From: Lactococcus sp. dk101
GTDB taxonomy: Bacteria; Bacillota; Bacilli; Lactobacillales; Streptococcaceae
DNA length: 64,000 nucleotides
Assembly: GCF_009601055.1 (NCBI RefSeq)
Contig: NZ_WITI01000001.1
Span: 142,737 to 206,736 of the forward strand
Direction of reading: 5' to 3'
The notes under the pieces: model-generated
The model's database searches: none
The model's input: the letters and a program-made list of their open reading frames with translations, nothing else
Told to the model about the DNA's origin: nothing
Shown: positions 55,932 to 64,000 of the stretch, piece after piece
How the letters are laid out: each line of letters starts with the position of its first letter
How positions within the stretch are numbered: position 1 is the stretch's first letter
Translations under genes and position numbers: made by a program

Positions 55932-58384
55932 ATGACAAAATCTTTTTTACTGGCGAAATCGCAGCGATTTTTTTCAGCAACTCAAGTAATTTTTACAAAG
56001 TTTTACTCCTTGAAATTGATGACACAAATGCTGACTATGAAGACAGTGAAATTGTTGTCACAGGGACCATTGGTGAGCTTGTCGAAGGCGACCATTATAC
56101 CTTTTATGGAAGCTTGACCACGCACCCAAAATACGGCGAACAGTTAGCAGTAACGACTTATGAAAAGGCCGTTCCGACCAGTTCTGCGGGATTGATTAAA
56201 TATTTTTCAAGTGATAAATTTCCAGGAATTGGGAAAAAAACCGCTGAAAAAATTGTGGAACGTTTCCCAAAAGACACGGTCGATTCGCTTTTGGATGACC
56301 CGCAAGCTATCTCAGATTTACTGACTCCAGCCAAACGCAATTCATTTATTAAAATTTTGCGAGAAAATCATGGCATGGAAAAAGTACTGACACAACTTGC
56401 TACTTATGGCTTGACAAGCAAACAAACCTTCCAGATTTATGAGAAATACAAGGATGAAACCTTGGCTAAACTGAAAGAAAATCCTTATCTTTTGGTTGAA
56501 GATGTCAAAGGCGTCGGTTTTAAAACAGCAGATAATATTGCCAAAAACTTGGGTATTGAGGCGGACAGCCCCGAGCGCTTTAAGGCCGCGCTGATGCACC
56601 TTTTGAGCAGTCAGCCACTTGAAACAGGCGATACATATATGGAAGCCAAAGCCTTGCTCGAATTGGCGGTTGACCTGCTAGAAACGTCCAGAAATGTGGA
56701 AATTTCTCCTGTCGAAGTGGCAAATGAAATTAACAGCCTCATTGAAGAAGGCAAAATTCAGCAAGAAGGAACCAAGCTCTTTGAAAACAGCTTGTTTTTT
56801 GCCGAGGAAGGCATTAAAAAAAGTCTAAACAGTTTGATTGAGCGACATGGTCAAGACTTCAAAGAGGAAAAATTGCTGTCAGAGCTGACAAAAGTCGAAG
56901 AAGATTTGGACATGACTTATGATGACCTTCAAAAACAGGCCATTATTGGAGCAATGAAGCACCAATTCTTTGTTTTGACTGGCGGTCCTGGAACGGGGAA
57001 AACAACGATTATCAATGGGTTCATTGAGCTTTATGCGAGAGTTTACAAGGTGGATTTGGACGTTCATCACTACAATGACGATTTGTTTCCGATTTTGCTG
57101 GCGGCGCCTACGGGACGTGCCAGCCGCCGAATGAACGAGCTGACAGGACTTCCTGCAGCCACGCTTCATCGGCATTTGGGTTTGGGACAAGACGAAAACA
57201 TGGCAGACGAATTCTCAAATGATTTGTCGGGTTCTTTATTGATTGTCGATGAGTTTTCGATGGTGGATACTTGGCTTGCCAACAAGTTATTTCAAGCCAT
57301 TCCTGCCTCAATGAAAGTCCTTCTAGTTGGCGATAGCGACCAACTTCCGTCCGTTGGTCCAGGGCAAGTTTTTGCTGATTTACTCAAAATTCCACAAATT
57401 CCGTCTGTTAGGCTCAATAAAATATTCCGACAAGATGAAAATTCGACCATCACGTCATTGGCTCACAGTATCAAAGACGGTCATCTGCCCGCTGATTTTA
57501 CGGCAAGAAAGCCCGACCGCTCTTATTTTGAAAGTCGTTCGCAAGATGTTCCTTATCTGATTTCACAAATTGCAGAGGCTTGGAAGAAAAAGGGCAACAA
57601 TCCCTTTGAACTCCAAATCCTAGCGCCCATGTACAAAGGGCAAGCGGGGATCAATACGCTCAATCTGCTTTTACAAAATCTCTTTAATCCGCTCGAGGAT
57701 CGATTAGAATTCAAATTCAATGACATTCAATTTCGTGAGGGAGATAAGGTTTTACATTTGGTCAATGACGCCTCTGCCAATGTCTTTAACGGTGATCTGG
57801 GACTTGTCAGTGAACTGATTGTTGCCAAACATAGCGACAGCAAGCAAGATGAAATCGTCATGGATTTTGACGGTCAAGAGGTCTCTTATCCACGTGCCGA
57901 ATGGTACAAGATTACACTGGCTTATGCCATGTCCATTCATAAATCACAAGGGACAGAATTTTCAACGGTAATTGTTCCTATGGTCTCTTCATATTCACGG
58001 ATGTTAGAGCGTAACCTGCTTTATACTGCCATTACACGTGCCAAACAAAGCCTTATTTTAATCGGCGAACAAAGGGCATTTGAGCAAGCCGTTGCGAAAG
58101 AAGGTTCCAATCGTAAGACTTATTTGATTGAACGTTTTTCAAATCAAACCGCTGAAATTGCAGAACCTGTAAAAATTGAAGCAGAAGAAAAGTCAAAAGA
58201 AGCAATAAACAATCAGACCAACAAAGCAGCTAAAATTGAAAATGAACCTGAGGAAATCTTGCTTTTTGAGCAAGAAGAAGAAAAATTCAGACCGAGTGAA
58301 TTGACAGAAGCTATTATCAATTCAGGTCAATTTGACCCTCTCATTGGACTGACTGAAGCTGATTTTATGATTTTTAAACAGTAA
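55928..58384 (+). CDS. recD2: ATP-dependent DNA helicase RecD2
   Basis: An 818-residue helicase of the RecD2 (YrrC) class, found in bacteria without RecBCD; it moves 5' to 3' and acts in replication and repair. Order: N-terminal OB-like region (residues 1-85), helix-hairpin-helix repeats (about 95-200, FPGIGKKTAEKIVERFPKD), helicase domain 1 from about 330 (Walker A GGPGTGKTTIINGF, LIVDEFSMVD, LVGDSDQLPSVGPGQ), and helicase domain 2 (LNKIFRQDENSTI near 510, HKSQGTEFSTVIVP near 680, LLYTAITRAK near 715). The C-terminal tail (about 740-818) is Glu/Lys-rich. An exact palindrome copy (56877-56890) encodes LSELTK. Confidence 0.92.
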   Translation: MNDKIFFTGEIAAIFFSNSSNFYKVLLLEIDDTNADYEDSEIVVTGTIGELVEGDHYTFYGSLTTHPKYGEQLAVTTYEKAVPTSSAGLIKYFSSDKFPGIGKKTAEKIVERFPKDTVDSLLDDPQAISDLLTPAKRNSFIKILRENHGMEKVLTQLATYGLTSKQTFQIYEKYKDETLAKLKENPYLLVEDVKGVGFKTADNIAKNLGIEADSPERFKAALMHLLSSQPLETGDTYMEAKALLELAVDLLETSRNVEISPVEVANEINSLIEEGKIQQEGTKLFENSLFFAEEGIKKSLNSLIERHGQDFKEEKLLSELTKVEEDLDMTYDDLQKQAIIGAMKHQFFVLTGGPGTGKTTIINGFIELYARVYKVDLDVHHYNDDLFPILLAAPTGRASRRMNELTGLPAATLHRHLGLGQDENMADEFSNDLSGSLLIVDEFSMVDTWLANKLFQAIPASMKVLLVGDSDQLPSVGPGQVFADLLKIPQIPSVRLNKIFRQDENSTITSLAHSIKDGHLPADFTARKPDRSYFESRSQDVPYLISQIAEAWKKKGNNPFELQILAPMYKGQAGINTLNLLLQNLFNPLEDRLEFKFNDIQFREGDKVLHLVNDASANVFNGDLGLVSELIVAKHSDSKQDEIVMDFDGQEVSYPRAEWYKITLAYAMSIHKSQGTEFSTVIVPMVSSYSRMLERNLLYTAITRAKQSLILIGEQRAFEQAVAKEGSNRKTYLIERFSNQTAEIAEPVKIEAEEKSKEAINNQTNKAAKIENEPEEILLFEQEEEKFRPSELTEAIINSGQFDPLIGLTEADFMIFKQ

Positions 58385-58393
58385 GAAGAAAAC

Positions 58394-58419
58394 AAAAAAA
58401 CGAGCCATGGCTCGTTTTT
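58394..58419. terminator. Bidirectional terminator after recD2
   Basis: AAAAACGAGCCATGGCTCGTTTTT; CGAGCCATGGCTCG is a perfect palindrome. Confidence 0.85.
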
Positions 58420-58426
58420 ATATTCC

Positions 58427-58531
58427 TGTCAGTACTGACAAACGTGAAAAAAGACAATAAAAAAGCTTGTCACTACGTTTTCCAATCATTTCCATCGAAA
58501 AATCAATGAGAACAAGTGGCAGAGCTGACAA
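58427..58531. repeat. Palindrome copies between recD2 and rpsT
   Basis: An exact copy (58427-58440), not followed by a T run, and a degenerate copy TGGCAGAGCTGACA (58517-58530). On the minus strand, CTTGTCA (near 58526-58532) can pair with TGACAAG (58467-58473), which is followed by CTTTTTT; this long-loop hairpin may serve as the rpsT terminator. Confidence 0.55.
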
Positions 58532-58540
58532 GACGATTTA

Positions 58541-58774
58541 TTATCCTAATTTAGCAGCAAGACGTGATTTGTCACGTGAAGCTTTGTTAGCATGGATAAG
58601 GCCTTTTGTAGCAGCTTTATCGATTGCAGATGAAGCGGCTTTGAAAGTATCTTCAGTTGGAGCTGCTTCAAATTTTTTGATTGCTGTACGCATAGCAGAT
58701 TTTTGTTCTGAGTTACGTACGTTAGCAGCAGTGTTCAATTCAGCACGTTTAATTGCAGATTTGATATTAGCCAT
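58541..58774 (-). CDS. rpsT: 30S ribosomal protein S20
   Basis: A 77-residue basic helical protein, [20 protein letters not shown] at the start and the typical [25 protein letters not shown] at the end. S20 binds 16S rRNA at the base of the body of the 30S subunit. On its strand a strong SD (GGGAGGA) sits before ATG. It is transcribed alone, against its neighbours. Confidence 0.94.
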   Translation of the reverse strand: MANIKSAIKRAELNTAANVRNSEQKSAMRTAIKKFEAAPTEDTFKAASSAIDKAATKGLIHANKASRDKSRLAAKLG

Positions 58775-58805
58775 TTTGTCCTCCCAGTTTTTTTAATACT
58801 TATCA

Positions 58806-58834
58806 ATTATACAGAAAAAAACTGCTTTTGTAAA
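58806..58834 (-). promoter_or_regulatory. Promoter for rpsT
   Basis: On the minus strand: TTTACA, 17-base spacer, TATAAT, 31 bases before the start codon. Confidence 0.65.
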
Positions 58835-58968
58835 CTATTGACCATTCCAATTTTAATTTTCTCTCTAGAAATGAGAAAAAATGAATTTTTAAACCATTTA
58901 ATATGGCGGATTATTTTCAATAATGTTATAATAATAATAAGGTTTTCATTTTAATAAATTGGGAAATA

Positions 58969-59010
58969 ATGTCAAAATCATTTGACATCTCAATTCTTAT
59001 TTAATATAAA
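58969..59010 (+). promoter_or_regulatory. cydA promoter with ATGTCA-N8-TGACAT operator
   Basis: ATGTCA (58969-58974), eight bases, TGACAT (58983-58988). The right half overlaps TTGACA (58982-58987), which has a 17-base spacer to TATAAA (59005-59010). The half-sites are the same as in XRE module 1 and the position relative to the -35 box is the same in all four sites found. Confidence 0.7.
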
Positions 59011-59060
59011 ATTATAATGGTAAAATGAATCTATATTTATTATTGGCATAAGTGGCTTAT

Positions 59061-59096
59061 TTTTTCTTTAATTATTACGGAATTATTAAAGAAAAA
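59061..59096 (+). other. Hairpin in the cydA leader
   Basis: TTTTTCTTTAAT and ATTAAAGAAAAA form a perfect 12-bp A/T stem with a 12-base loop, 30 bases before cydA. A weak cre-like GAAAACGCTTATG follows at about 59100-59112. With the operator this accounts for the 331-base gap. Confidence 0.45.
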
Positions 59097-59125
59097 TGAG
59101 AAAACGCTTATGATAGGAGGTTAAC

Positions 59126-60577
59126 ATGTTAACAATTGAAAATTTAGCTCGTTTTCAGTTTGGGATGACCACTGTTTTCCACTTTTTCTTCGTTCCCTTC
59201 TCAGTAGGGATGCTTTTCATGACGTTCTTGATGGAATGTTTTTATGTTAAAACCAACGATGAAAAATGGAAGCAAAGAACAAAATTCTTTGGCTCAATCA
59301 TGCTTTTGAGTTTCGCGGTCGGTGTTGTTACAGGGATTATTCAAGAGTTCCAATTTGGAATGAACTGGTCTGATTATTCTCGTTTTGTTGGGGATATCTT
59401 TGGTGCACCGCTTGCCGTTGAAGCCTTGCTTGCATTCTTCATGGAATCTACTTTCCTTGGAATTTGGATGTTTGGCTGGGATCGTTTGAACAAAAAAGTT
59501 CACTTACTTACCATATTCCTTGTCTTTATTGGTTCTTTGCTGAGTAGTTTGTGGATTCTTGCTGCTAACAGCTTCATGCAAAAACCAGTGGGTTACGAAG
59601 TGATTGATGGTCGTGCAACTTTGACGAGTTTTAGTGCTTTGTTGACAAACAATCAAACCGTACTTGAGTTTACTCACGTCGGCTTTGGATTCTTCTTGAT
59701 GGGTGGTTTTGCAGCCGCTGGGATTTCAGCATTCCAAATCTTGAAAAAACGTGGAGATGTTGAGTTTTGGAAACCGGTTCTTCGTTTGGGACTTCTCATT
59801 GCCTTGCTTGGTTCAATCGGTAACTTTATTGCCGGTGACCAACAAATGATTGAAGTTAAAGAATCACAACCTATGAAATTTGCCGCAACTGAAGGGGTTT
59901 ATACCACAACTGGTGACCCTGCAGAATGGGACATGATTGCCTTCTTTGATGAAGCACAACACAAAGAAATTTTCGGAATTAAAATTCCTTATATGCTTTC
60001 GATTTTGACTTATCACAAACCATCTGGTTCTGTTGAAGGGATGAATGAAATCAACAAACAGTTGCAAGAAAAATATGGCTACGATAAGGACTATTACCCA
60101 CCTACAACGGTGCTCTTCTATACTTTCCGTATCATGGCAGCCTTGAGTATGTACTTTATCCTGATGTCAGCTTTGGGACTCTTCCTCACACGTAAGAAGA
60201 AGACTTGGATGTATGAGAATAACATCATGATGCGCATTTATGGGTGGTCAATGTTCTTACCATTTGCCGCCATTACGAGTGGATGGTTAGTTACCGAACT
60301 CGGACGTTATCCATGGACAGTTTATGGCTTGTTTACGATTAAAGAGTCTGTGTCACCAAGTGTTTCTGTTGGTTCGCTCTTGTTCTCAAATATCGTTTAC
60401 TTCTTGCTCTTTACAATGTTGGGTGCATTCATGATTATGTACACGCGTCGCATTATGATTCACAACGATATCGAAAATGCAACAACATCTTATGTCGAAC
60501 TTGATCCATTTAGTAAAGAAGCCTTTGAAGCAGAAGACGAAACAGATGCTTCAAAAGATAAGGAGGTAACACAATGA
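59126..60577 (+). CDS. cydA: Cytochrome bd ubiquinol/menaquinol oxidase subunit I
   Basis: A 483-residue membrane subunit of the bd oxidase, which reduces oxygen to water with quinol electrons. Seen: RFQFGMTTVFHFFFVPFSVG near residue 8 (heme ligand His), EFTHVGFGFFLMGGF near 183 (heme b558 His), the short Q-loop common in Firmicutes, and ELGRYPWTVYGLFTIKESVS near 390. About nine membrane segments. In lactococci this enzyme needs heme from outside. SD AGGAGG. The 3' end overlaps cydB by four bases (ATGA). Confidence 0.95.
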   Translation: MLTIENLARFQFGMTTVFHFFFVPFSVGMLFMTFLMECFYVKTNDEKWKQRTKFFGSIMLLSFAVGVVTGIIQEFQFGMNWSDYSRFVGDIFGAPLAVEALLAFFMESTFLGIWMFGWDRLNKKVHLLTIFLVFIGSLLSSLWILAANSFMQKPVGYEVIDGRATLTSFSALLTNNQTVLEFTHVGFGFFLMGGFAAAGISAFQILKKRGDVEFWKPVLRLGLLIALLGSIGNFIAGDQQMIEVKESQPMKFAATEGVYTTTGDPAEWDMIAFFDEAQHKEIFGIKIPYMLSILTYHKPSGSVEGMNEINKQLQEKYGYDKDYYPPTTVLFYTFRIMAALSMYFILMSALGLFLTRKKKTWMYENNIMMRIYGWSMFLPFAAITSGWLVTELGRYPWTVYGLFTIKESVSPSVSVGSLLFSNIVYFLLFTMLGAFMIMYTRRIMIHNDIENATTSYVELDPFSKEAFEAEDETDASKDKEVTQ

Positions 60578-61569
60578 CAGGTATGCAGATTTTTTGGTTT
60601 ATCCTTGTAGGTGTCCTCTTTGGTGGTTTCTTCTTCCTTGAAGGCTTCGACTTCGGTGTCGGAATGAGCGCAGTAACGCTTGCCAAAGATAAACGTGAAG
60701 TTGATCAAACAATCGGAACCATTGGCCCAGTTTGGGACATGAACGAAGTTTGGTTATTGACAGCAGGTGGAGCAATGTTCGCCTCTTTCCCATATTGGTA
60801 TGCTTCACTTTTCTCAGGATTTTATAACATTCTCTTCTTGATTTTGGTTGGTTTGATTTTACGTGGGGTAACATTTGAGTTCCGCCACCATGCCATTACC
60901 GAAAAAGCAAAAGATGCTTGGCTCAAGGTTCTTGGGATTGCAAGTTTCGCCATTCCATTCTTGTTTGGACTTTTGTTCACAGGAATGATTCAAGCTGTTC
61001 CAATGGATGACAAAGGAAATGTCTATGCGACATTTACCACGTACATCAATCCACTTTCAGTTGTGGGTGGTGTAGCCGTTGTATTGCTTTGCTACTTACA
61101 CGGCTTGAATTATATTGCCGTTAAGACAGATGGCGATTTGCGTGAACGTGCCAACAAATGGGCAAATAAACTTTACTACGTTTTATACGCTGGCGAAGTT
61201 GTCTTTGCAATCTTGGTTATCATCTATACTGACTTCATGGAAAAACATCCAGTTGGTACACTCTTGACACTTGGCTTGATCGTGGTTCTCACTGTGATTG
61301 CTCACATTGCTGTTATGAAGAAAAAAGAAATGACTGCCTTTTTGGCTTCAGGTTTGACTTTTCTCTCTTTAGTGGCTTTCATCTTCCAAGGAATGTTCCC
61401 ACGTGTGATGATTGCAACAGATCCAGCAAATTCAGTCTTGATTAAACATGCATCATCTACACCTTATACTTTAAATGTCATGAAATGGGTAGTGATTTGC
61501 CTCTTACCTTTCGTTCTTGCATATATGGCTTGGACTTACTGGGTATTCCGCAAACGACTCAAAAAATAA
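60574..61569 (+). CDS. cydB: Cytochrome bd oxidase subunit II
   Basis: A 331-residue subunit with about eight or nine membrane helices, pseudo-symmetric to CydA. The family start FWFILVGVLFGGFFFLEGFD is clear, as is TIGPVWDMNEVWLLTAGGAM near residue 48. SD AAGGAGG. A stem-loop lies between it and cydD. Confidence 0.95.
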   Translation: MTGMQIFWFILVGVLFGGFFFLEGFDFGVGMSAVTLAKDKREVDQTIGTIGPVWDMNEVWLLTAGGAMFASFPYWYASLFSGFYNILFLILVGLILRGVTFEFRHHAITEKAKDAWLKVLGIASFAIPFLFGLLFTGMIQAVPMDDKGNVYATFTTYINPLSVVGGVAVVLLCYLHGLNYIAVKTDGDLRERANKWANKLYYVLYAGEVVFAILVIIYTDFMEKHPVGTLLTLGLIVVLTVIAHIAVMKKKEMTAFLASGLTFLSLVAFIFQGMFPRVMIATDPANSVLIKHASSTPYTLNVMKWVVICLLPFVLAYMAWTYWVFRKRLKK

Positions 61570-61570
61570 G

Positions 61571-61632
61571 TCCCTATCAAGAGCAGTGGTGTGAAGTGAA
61601 TAACTTTATACCGCTGTTTTTATTGATAGGGA
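61571..61632 (+). other. Long stem-loop between cydB and cydD
   Basis: TCCCTATCAA (61571-61580) pairs with TTGATAGGGA (61623-61632). The inner arms CAGtGGT/ACCgCTG extend the stem and AAG/CTT closes it near 61595-61605. No T run follows, so it may be a processing site or an attenuator that sets the level of cydD-cydC relative to cydAB. Confidence 0.6.
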
Positions 61633-61654
61633 GAAAAAATGAAAAGGAAGAAAA

Positions 61655-63364
61655 ATGATTGATAAAGCTCTTTTCAAACTGCCTGGTTTAAGGAAGCGAA
61701 TGCCATTTATTGCAATCCTAGCAATATTACAGTCCTTAGTGATTATCGGACAGGCCTTTTTTATGGCAACTGCAATTACGAGTTTATGGCATGGCAAAGG
61801 CGTTAAAACAGCTATTCCAGCCATTGTTGGTTTTGCTATCTGTTTCTTTTGTCGCGAATTGGTCAACTTTTTTAGACAACGTTTCTTAGATAAGTTTGCC
61901 TACCAGACCTCGATTGAGATGAGAACAGAACTCCTCGACAAAGTCTTTAAACTTGGCCCTAATTTCTCAACAGGAATGGGTTCAGGCTCTTTGACCACAA
62001 CTGCAATTTCAGGAATTGAAGATGTTGAAACTTACATCAAATTAGTGCTTTCCAAAGTTTTGAATATGGTTATTGTGCCTATGATTATTCTCTTGGCGGT
62101 AATTATTTTGGACTGGAAAAGTTCGATTGTTTTGATTTTGACATTTCCTATCTCCATTCTCTTCATGATTATTTTGGGGTATGCAGCTGAGGGGCGTGCA
62201 AGTAAACAGTATGACTCTTACCAAATTTTGTCCAATCACTTTTTGGACTCTTTGCGTGGGATTGCGACTTTGAAATATTTTGGTCGTTCAAAAGACTATG
62301 CCAATTCGATTTATCATACGTCAGAACGTTTCCGTACAGCAACCATGAAAACGTTGAGCATTGCGATTTTGTCAACCTTTGCCTTAGACTTTTTCTCAAC
62401 TTTGTCTGTTGCAACCATGGCACTGTTTTTGGGACTGCGATTGATGGATGGTATTGTGACACTCTTTCCTGCCTTGATGGCTTTGATTTTGGCACCTGAG
62501 TATTTCTTGCCATTACGTGAATTTGCCAGTGATTATCATGCCACTTTGAATGGTAAAAACTCATTTCAAGCGGTTCAAAAAGTTTTGGACACTGATGAAG
62601 GATTGTCAGAACAAATTAAAGCACCAATTTTATGGACTGACCAATCAAGTATGCGTTTGTCAGGACTGACAAAAAAATATGAAACCAATCGTGGTGTTTC
62701 TGATGTCAATGTCAGCATTTCTGGCTTTACAAAAGTGGCGATTGTTGGAGCTTCTGGTTCAGGAAAATCAACCTTGTTGAATTTACTGTCAGGTTTCTCA
62801 AACCCAACGTCTGGTACTTATCACATCAATGAAATGGATGAAATTCCTTCATTGAATGACTTGAATTGGCGGAAATCAGTTTCATTTATTCCTCAAAATA
62901 CCTATATTTTTGCGGGAACTTTGCGAATGAACCTTTCATTCTATGAACCTGAAGCAACCGATGAAGCTATTATTTGGGCAGCAAAACAAGCCGGACTCGA
63001 AAAATTGGTTGACTCACTTGGTCTTGATTGTTTGATTGGGGCGGGTGGTCGAACACTTTCGGGTGGTCAAATGCAACGTGTTGCTTTAGCTCGTGCTTTC
63101 CTCTCAAAAGATCGAAACATTATCTTGTTAGATGAGCCAACAGCGCATTTGGATATTGAGACTGAACTTGAGATTAAAGAAAGTATTCTTCCTTTGTTTG
63201 ATGACAAGTTAGTTTTCTTGGCAACGCACCGTTTGCACTGGTTGCCACAGATGGATTTGGTTGTTGTCCTTAGTGACGGAAATGTTGAAGGCGTTGGTAG
63301 CCACCAAGAATTGCTTGCAAGCAATGCTTACTACCAAAAATTGATTGCGGAAATGAGAGGTTAA
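61655..63364 (+). CDS. cydD: Thiol ABC exporter subunit CydD
   Basis: A 569-residue ABC half-transporter, with six membrane segments in the first 300 residues and an ATPase domain after about 330: Walker A GASGSGKSTLLN near 370, signature LSGGQMQRVALARAF near 470, Walker B NIILLDEPTAHLDIE near 490. CydDC exports cysteine and glutathione and is needed to assemble the bd oxidase. It directly follows cydAB. An exact palindrome copy (62658-62671) gives RLSGLTKKY just before the ATPase domain. SD AAGGAAG. CydD versus CydC is assigned by order. Confidence 0.9.
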   Translation: MIDKALFKLPGLRKRMPFIAILAILQSLVIIGQAFFMATAITSLWHGKGVKTAIPAIVGFAICFFCRELVNFFRQRFLDKFAYQTSIEMRTELLDKVFKLGPNFSTGMGSGSLTTTAISGIEDVETYIKLVLSKVLNMVIVPMIILLAVIILDWKSSIVLILTFPISILFMIILGYAAEGRASKQYDSYQILSNHFLDSLRGIATLKYFGRSKDYANSIYHTSERFRTATMKTLSIAILSTFALDFFSTLSVATMALFLGLRLMDGIVTLFPALMALILAPEYFLPLREFASDYHATLNGKNSFQAVQKVLDTDEGLSEQIKAPILWTDQSSMRLSGLTKKYETNRGVSDVNVSISGFTKVAIVGASGSGKSTLLNLLSGFSNPTSGTYHINEMDEIPSLNDLNWRKSVSFIPQNTYIFAGTLRMNLSFYEPEATDEAIIWAAKQAGLEKLVDSLGLDCLIGAGGRTLSGGQMQRVALARAFLSKDRNIILLDEPTAHLDIETELEIKESILPLFDDKLVFLATHRLHWLPQMDLVVVLSDGNVEGVGSHQELLASNAYYQKLIAEMRG

Positions 63365-63374
63365 AATAGATAAT

Positions 63375-64000
63375 ATGAAACTGAAAGAAATTTTATTTAG
63401 TAATAACTGGATTACGCCATATCTGAAGAGATATAAGTCTGGCCTTGTCTTAGCCGTCTTTTTGGGAACATTGACCATGTTGTTTGCAGGATTATTGATG
63501 TTTTCAAGTGGTTACGTCATTTCCAAATCAGCGAGCAAACCTGAAAACATTCTGATGATTTATGTACCTGTCTTGATGGTGCGTGTTTTCGGGATTGGAC
63601 GTCCTGTTTTGCGTTATGTCGAACGTTTGACATCACACAACTGGATTTTAAAAATCACAAGTGAACTTCGTAAAAAACTTTATTTACGTCTTGAAAAAAG
63701 CTCCGTAACCATCGCCAACAAATTGAAAATTGGTGATTTGCTAGGAATTCTGAATGAAGACCTTGCCAATCTGCAAGATTTGTACTTGCGGACAATTTTC
63801 CCAGTTTTAATTGCTGGAACACTTAGCTTATCGCTTTTAATTGCCTCTGCAGTTGTGTCTTTGAGTCTGGCACTTGGCATTGCAATTTTCTTTGGTATCG
63901 CACTTGTTGCCATTCCTTTGTTCTCATACAAATGGACGGTTGAGCCAGATACTAAGCTGAAAAAATATCGTAATGATTTGTTCTCAGATTTGACAGATGA
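63375..64000 (+). CDS. cydC: Thiol ABC exporter subunit CydC (partial, runs off the window)
   Basis: The first 208 codons are present, from ATG 63375 (MKLKEILFSNNWITPYLKRY). The membrane domain has the CydC signature region VRVFGIGRPVLRYVERLTSH near residue 73, and the coupling region GDLLGILNEDLANLQDLYLR near 117. The ATPase domain lies beyond position 64000. Only a weak SD is seen, so translation may depend on cydD, whose stop is ten bases upstream. Confidence 0.88.
   Translation, partial: MKLKEILFSNNWITPYLKRYKSGLVLAVFLGTLTMLFAGLLMFSSGYVISKSASKPENILMIYVPVLMVRVFGIGRPVLRYVERLTSHNWILKITSELRKKLYLRLEKSSVTIANKLKIGDLLGILNEDLANLQDLYLRTIFPVLIAGTLSLSLLIASAVVSLSLALGIAIFFGIALVAIPLFSYKWTVEPDTKLKKYRNDLFSDLTD

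Noticed and set aside
58467-58796. A 109-codon plus-strand ORF antisense to rpsT
   Set aside because: It is the mirror of the S20 gene, has no SD, and the composition comes from the opposite strand.
59097-59113. cre site for CcpA before cydA
   Set aside because: GAAAACGCTTATG matches only the core of the consensus; two outer positions are wrong, so it is mentioned but not called.

Overview
The window reads as a chromosomal segment of a low-GC lactic acid bacterium, most likely a Lactococcus. The supporting features are the ATP synthase gene order atpE-B-F-H-A-G-D-C, the sufCDSUB Fe-S operon, a GlnP with two fused substrate-binding domains beside glnQ, an EstA-type esterase, a ysaCB/llrG/kinG-like peptide-antibiotic module, cydABDC, and repeated use of the lactococcal Chi heptamer. 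No rRNA, tRNA or CRISPR array was seen. Genus is an inference from gene content; species cannot be named.

Layout. 1-2.3 kb: end of an amino-acid ABC ATPase, mecA and a TagO-like transferase. 2.3-7.8 kb: a structured intergenic repeat, then sufCDSUB. 7.85-8.55 kb: a decayed phage-like patch between direct repeats. 8.7-15.2 kb: a small basic protein, an ArsB/NhaD-superfamily permease, an acetyltransferase, two tandem regulator/membrane-protein modules and a NatAB-like exporter. 15.2-21.6 kb: comEA-comEC, estA, a Crp/Fnr regulator, a second copy of the structured repeat, an MFS transporter. 21.9-28.6 kb: the ATP synthase operon. 28.8-37.7 kb: a membrane protein, a GtrB-like glycosyltransferase, a lectin-like surface protein, a 2-hydroxyacid dehydrogenase, glnPQ, a DedA protein. 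37.8-58.4 kb: aromatic amino-acid genes (aroE, aroB, aroC, tyrA, aroA, aroK, pheA) interleaved with a BceAB/two-component module, three tandem acetyltransferases and a quinone-detoxification-like operon, ending in a RecD2 helicase. 58.5-64 kb: rpsT and cydABDC, with cydC cut by the window edge.

The most unusual signal is a 14-bp palindrome, TGTCAGNNCTGACA. I count 23 exact copies spread evenly over the window, where base composition predicts far fewer than one. Sixteen lie inside unrelated protein genes, always in one of the two frames that avoid its TGA, and leave the peptide marks L-S-x-L-T or V-S-x-D. Others form the stems of terminators, give one gene its stop codon, and sit in a short leader ORF before atpG. 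The pattern is like DNA uptake sequences or other high-frequency palindromes, and an apparently intact comEA-comEC pair lies in the same window.

A second signal is a shared operator-like site, ATGTCA-N8-TGACAT, whose right half overlaps a TTGACA -35 box. It occurs before suf, before both small-regulator modules (as a variant in one), and before cydA. This suggests a regulon linking Fe-S assembly and the bd oxidase to the tandem XRE regulators. Further structured elements lie between atpG and atpD, in the estA leader and between cydB and cydD.
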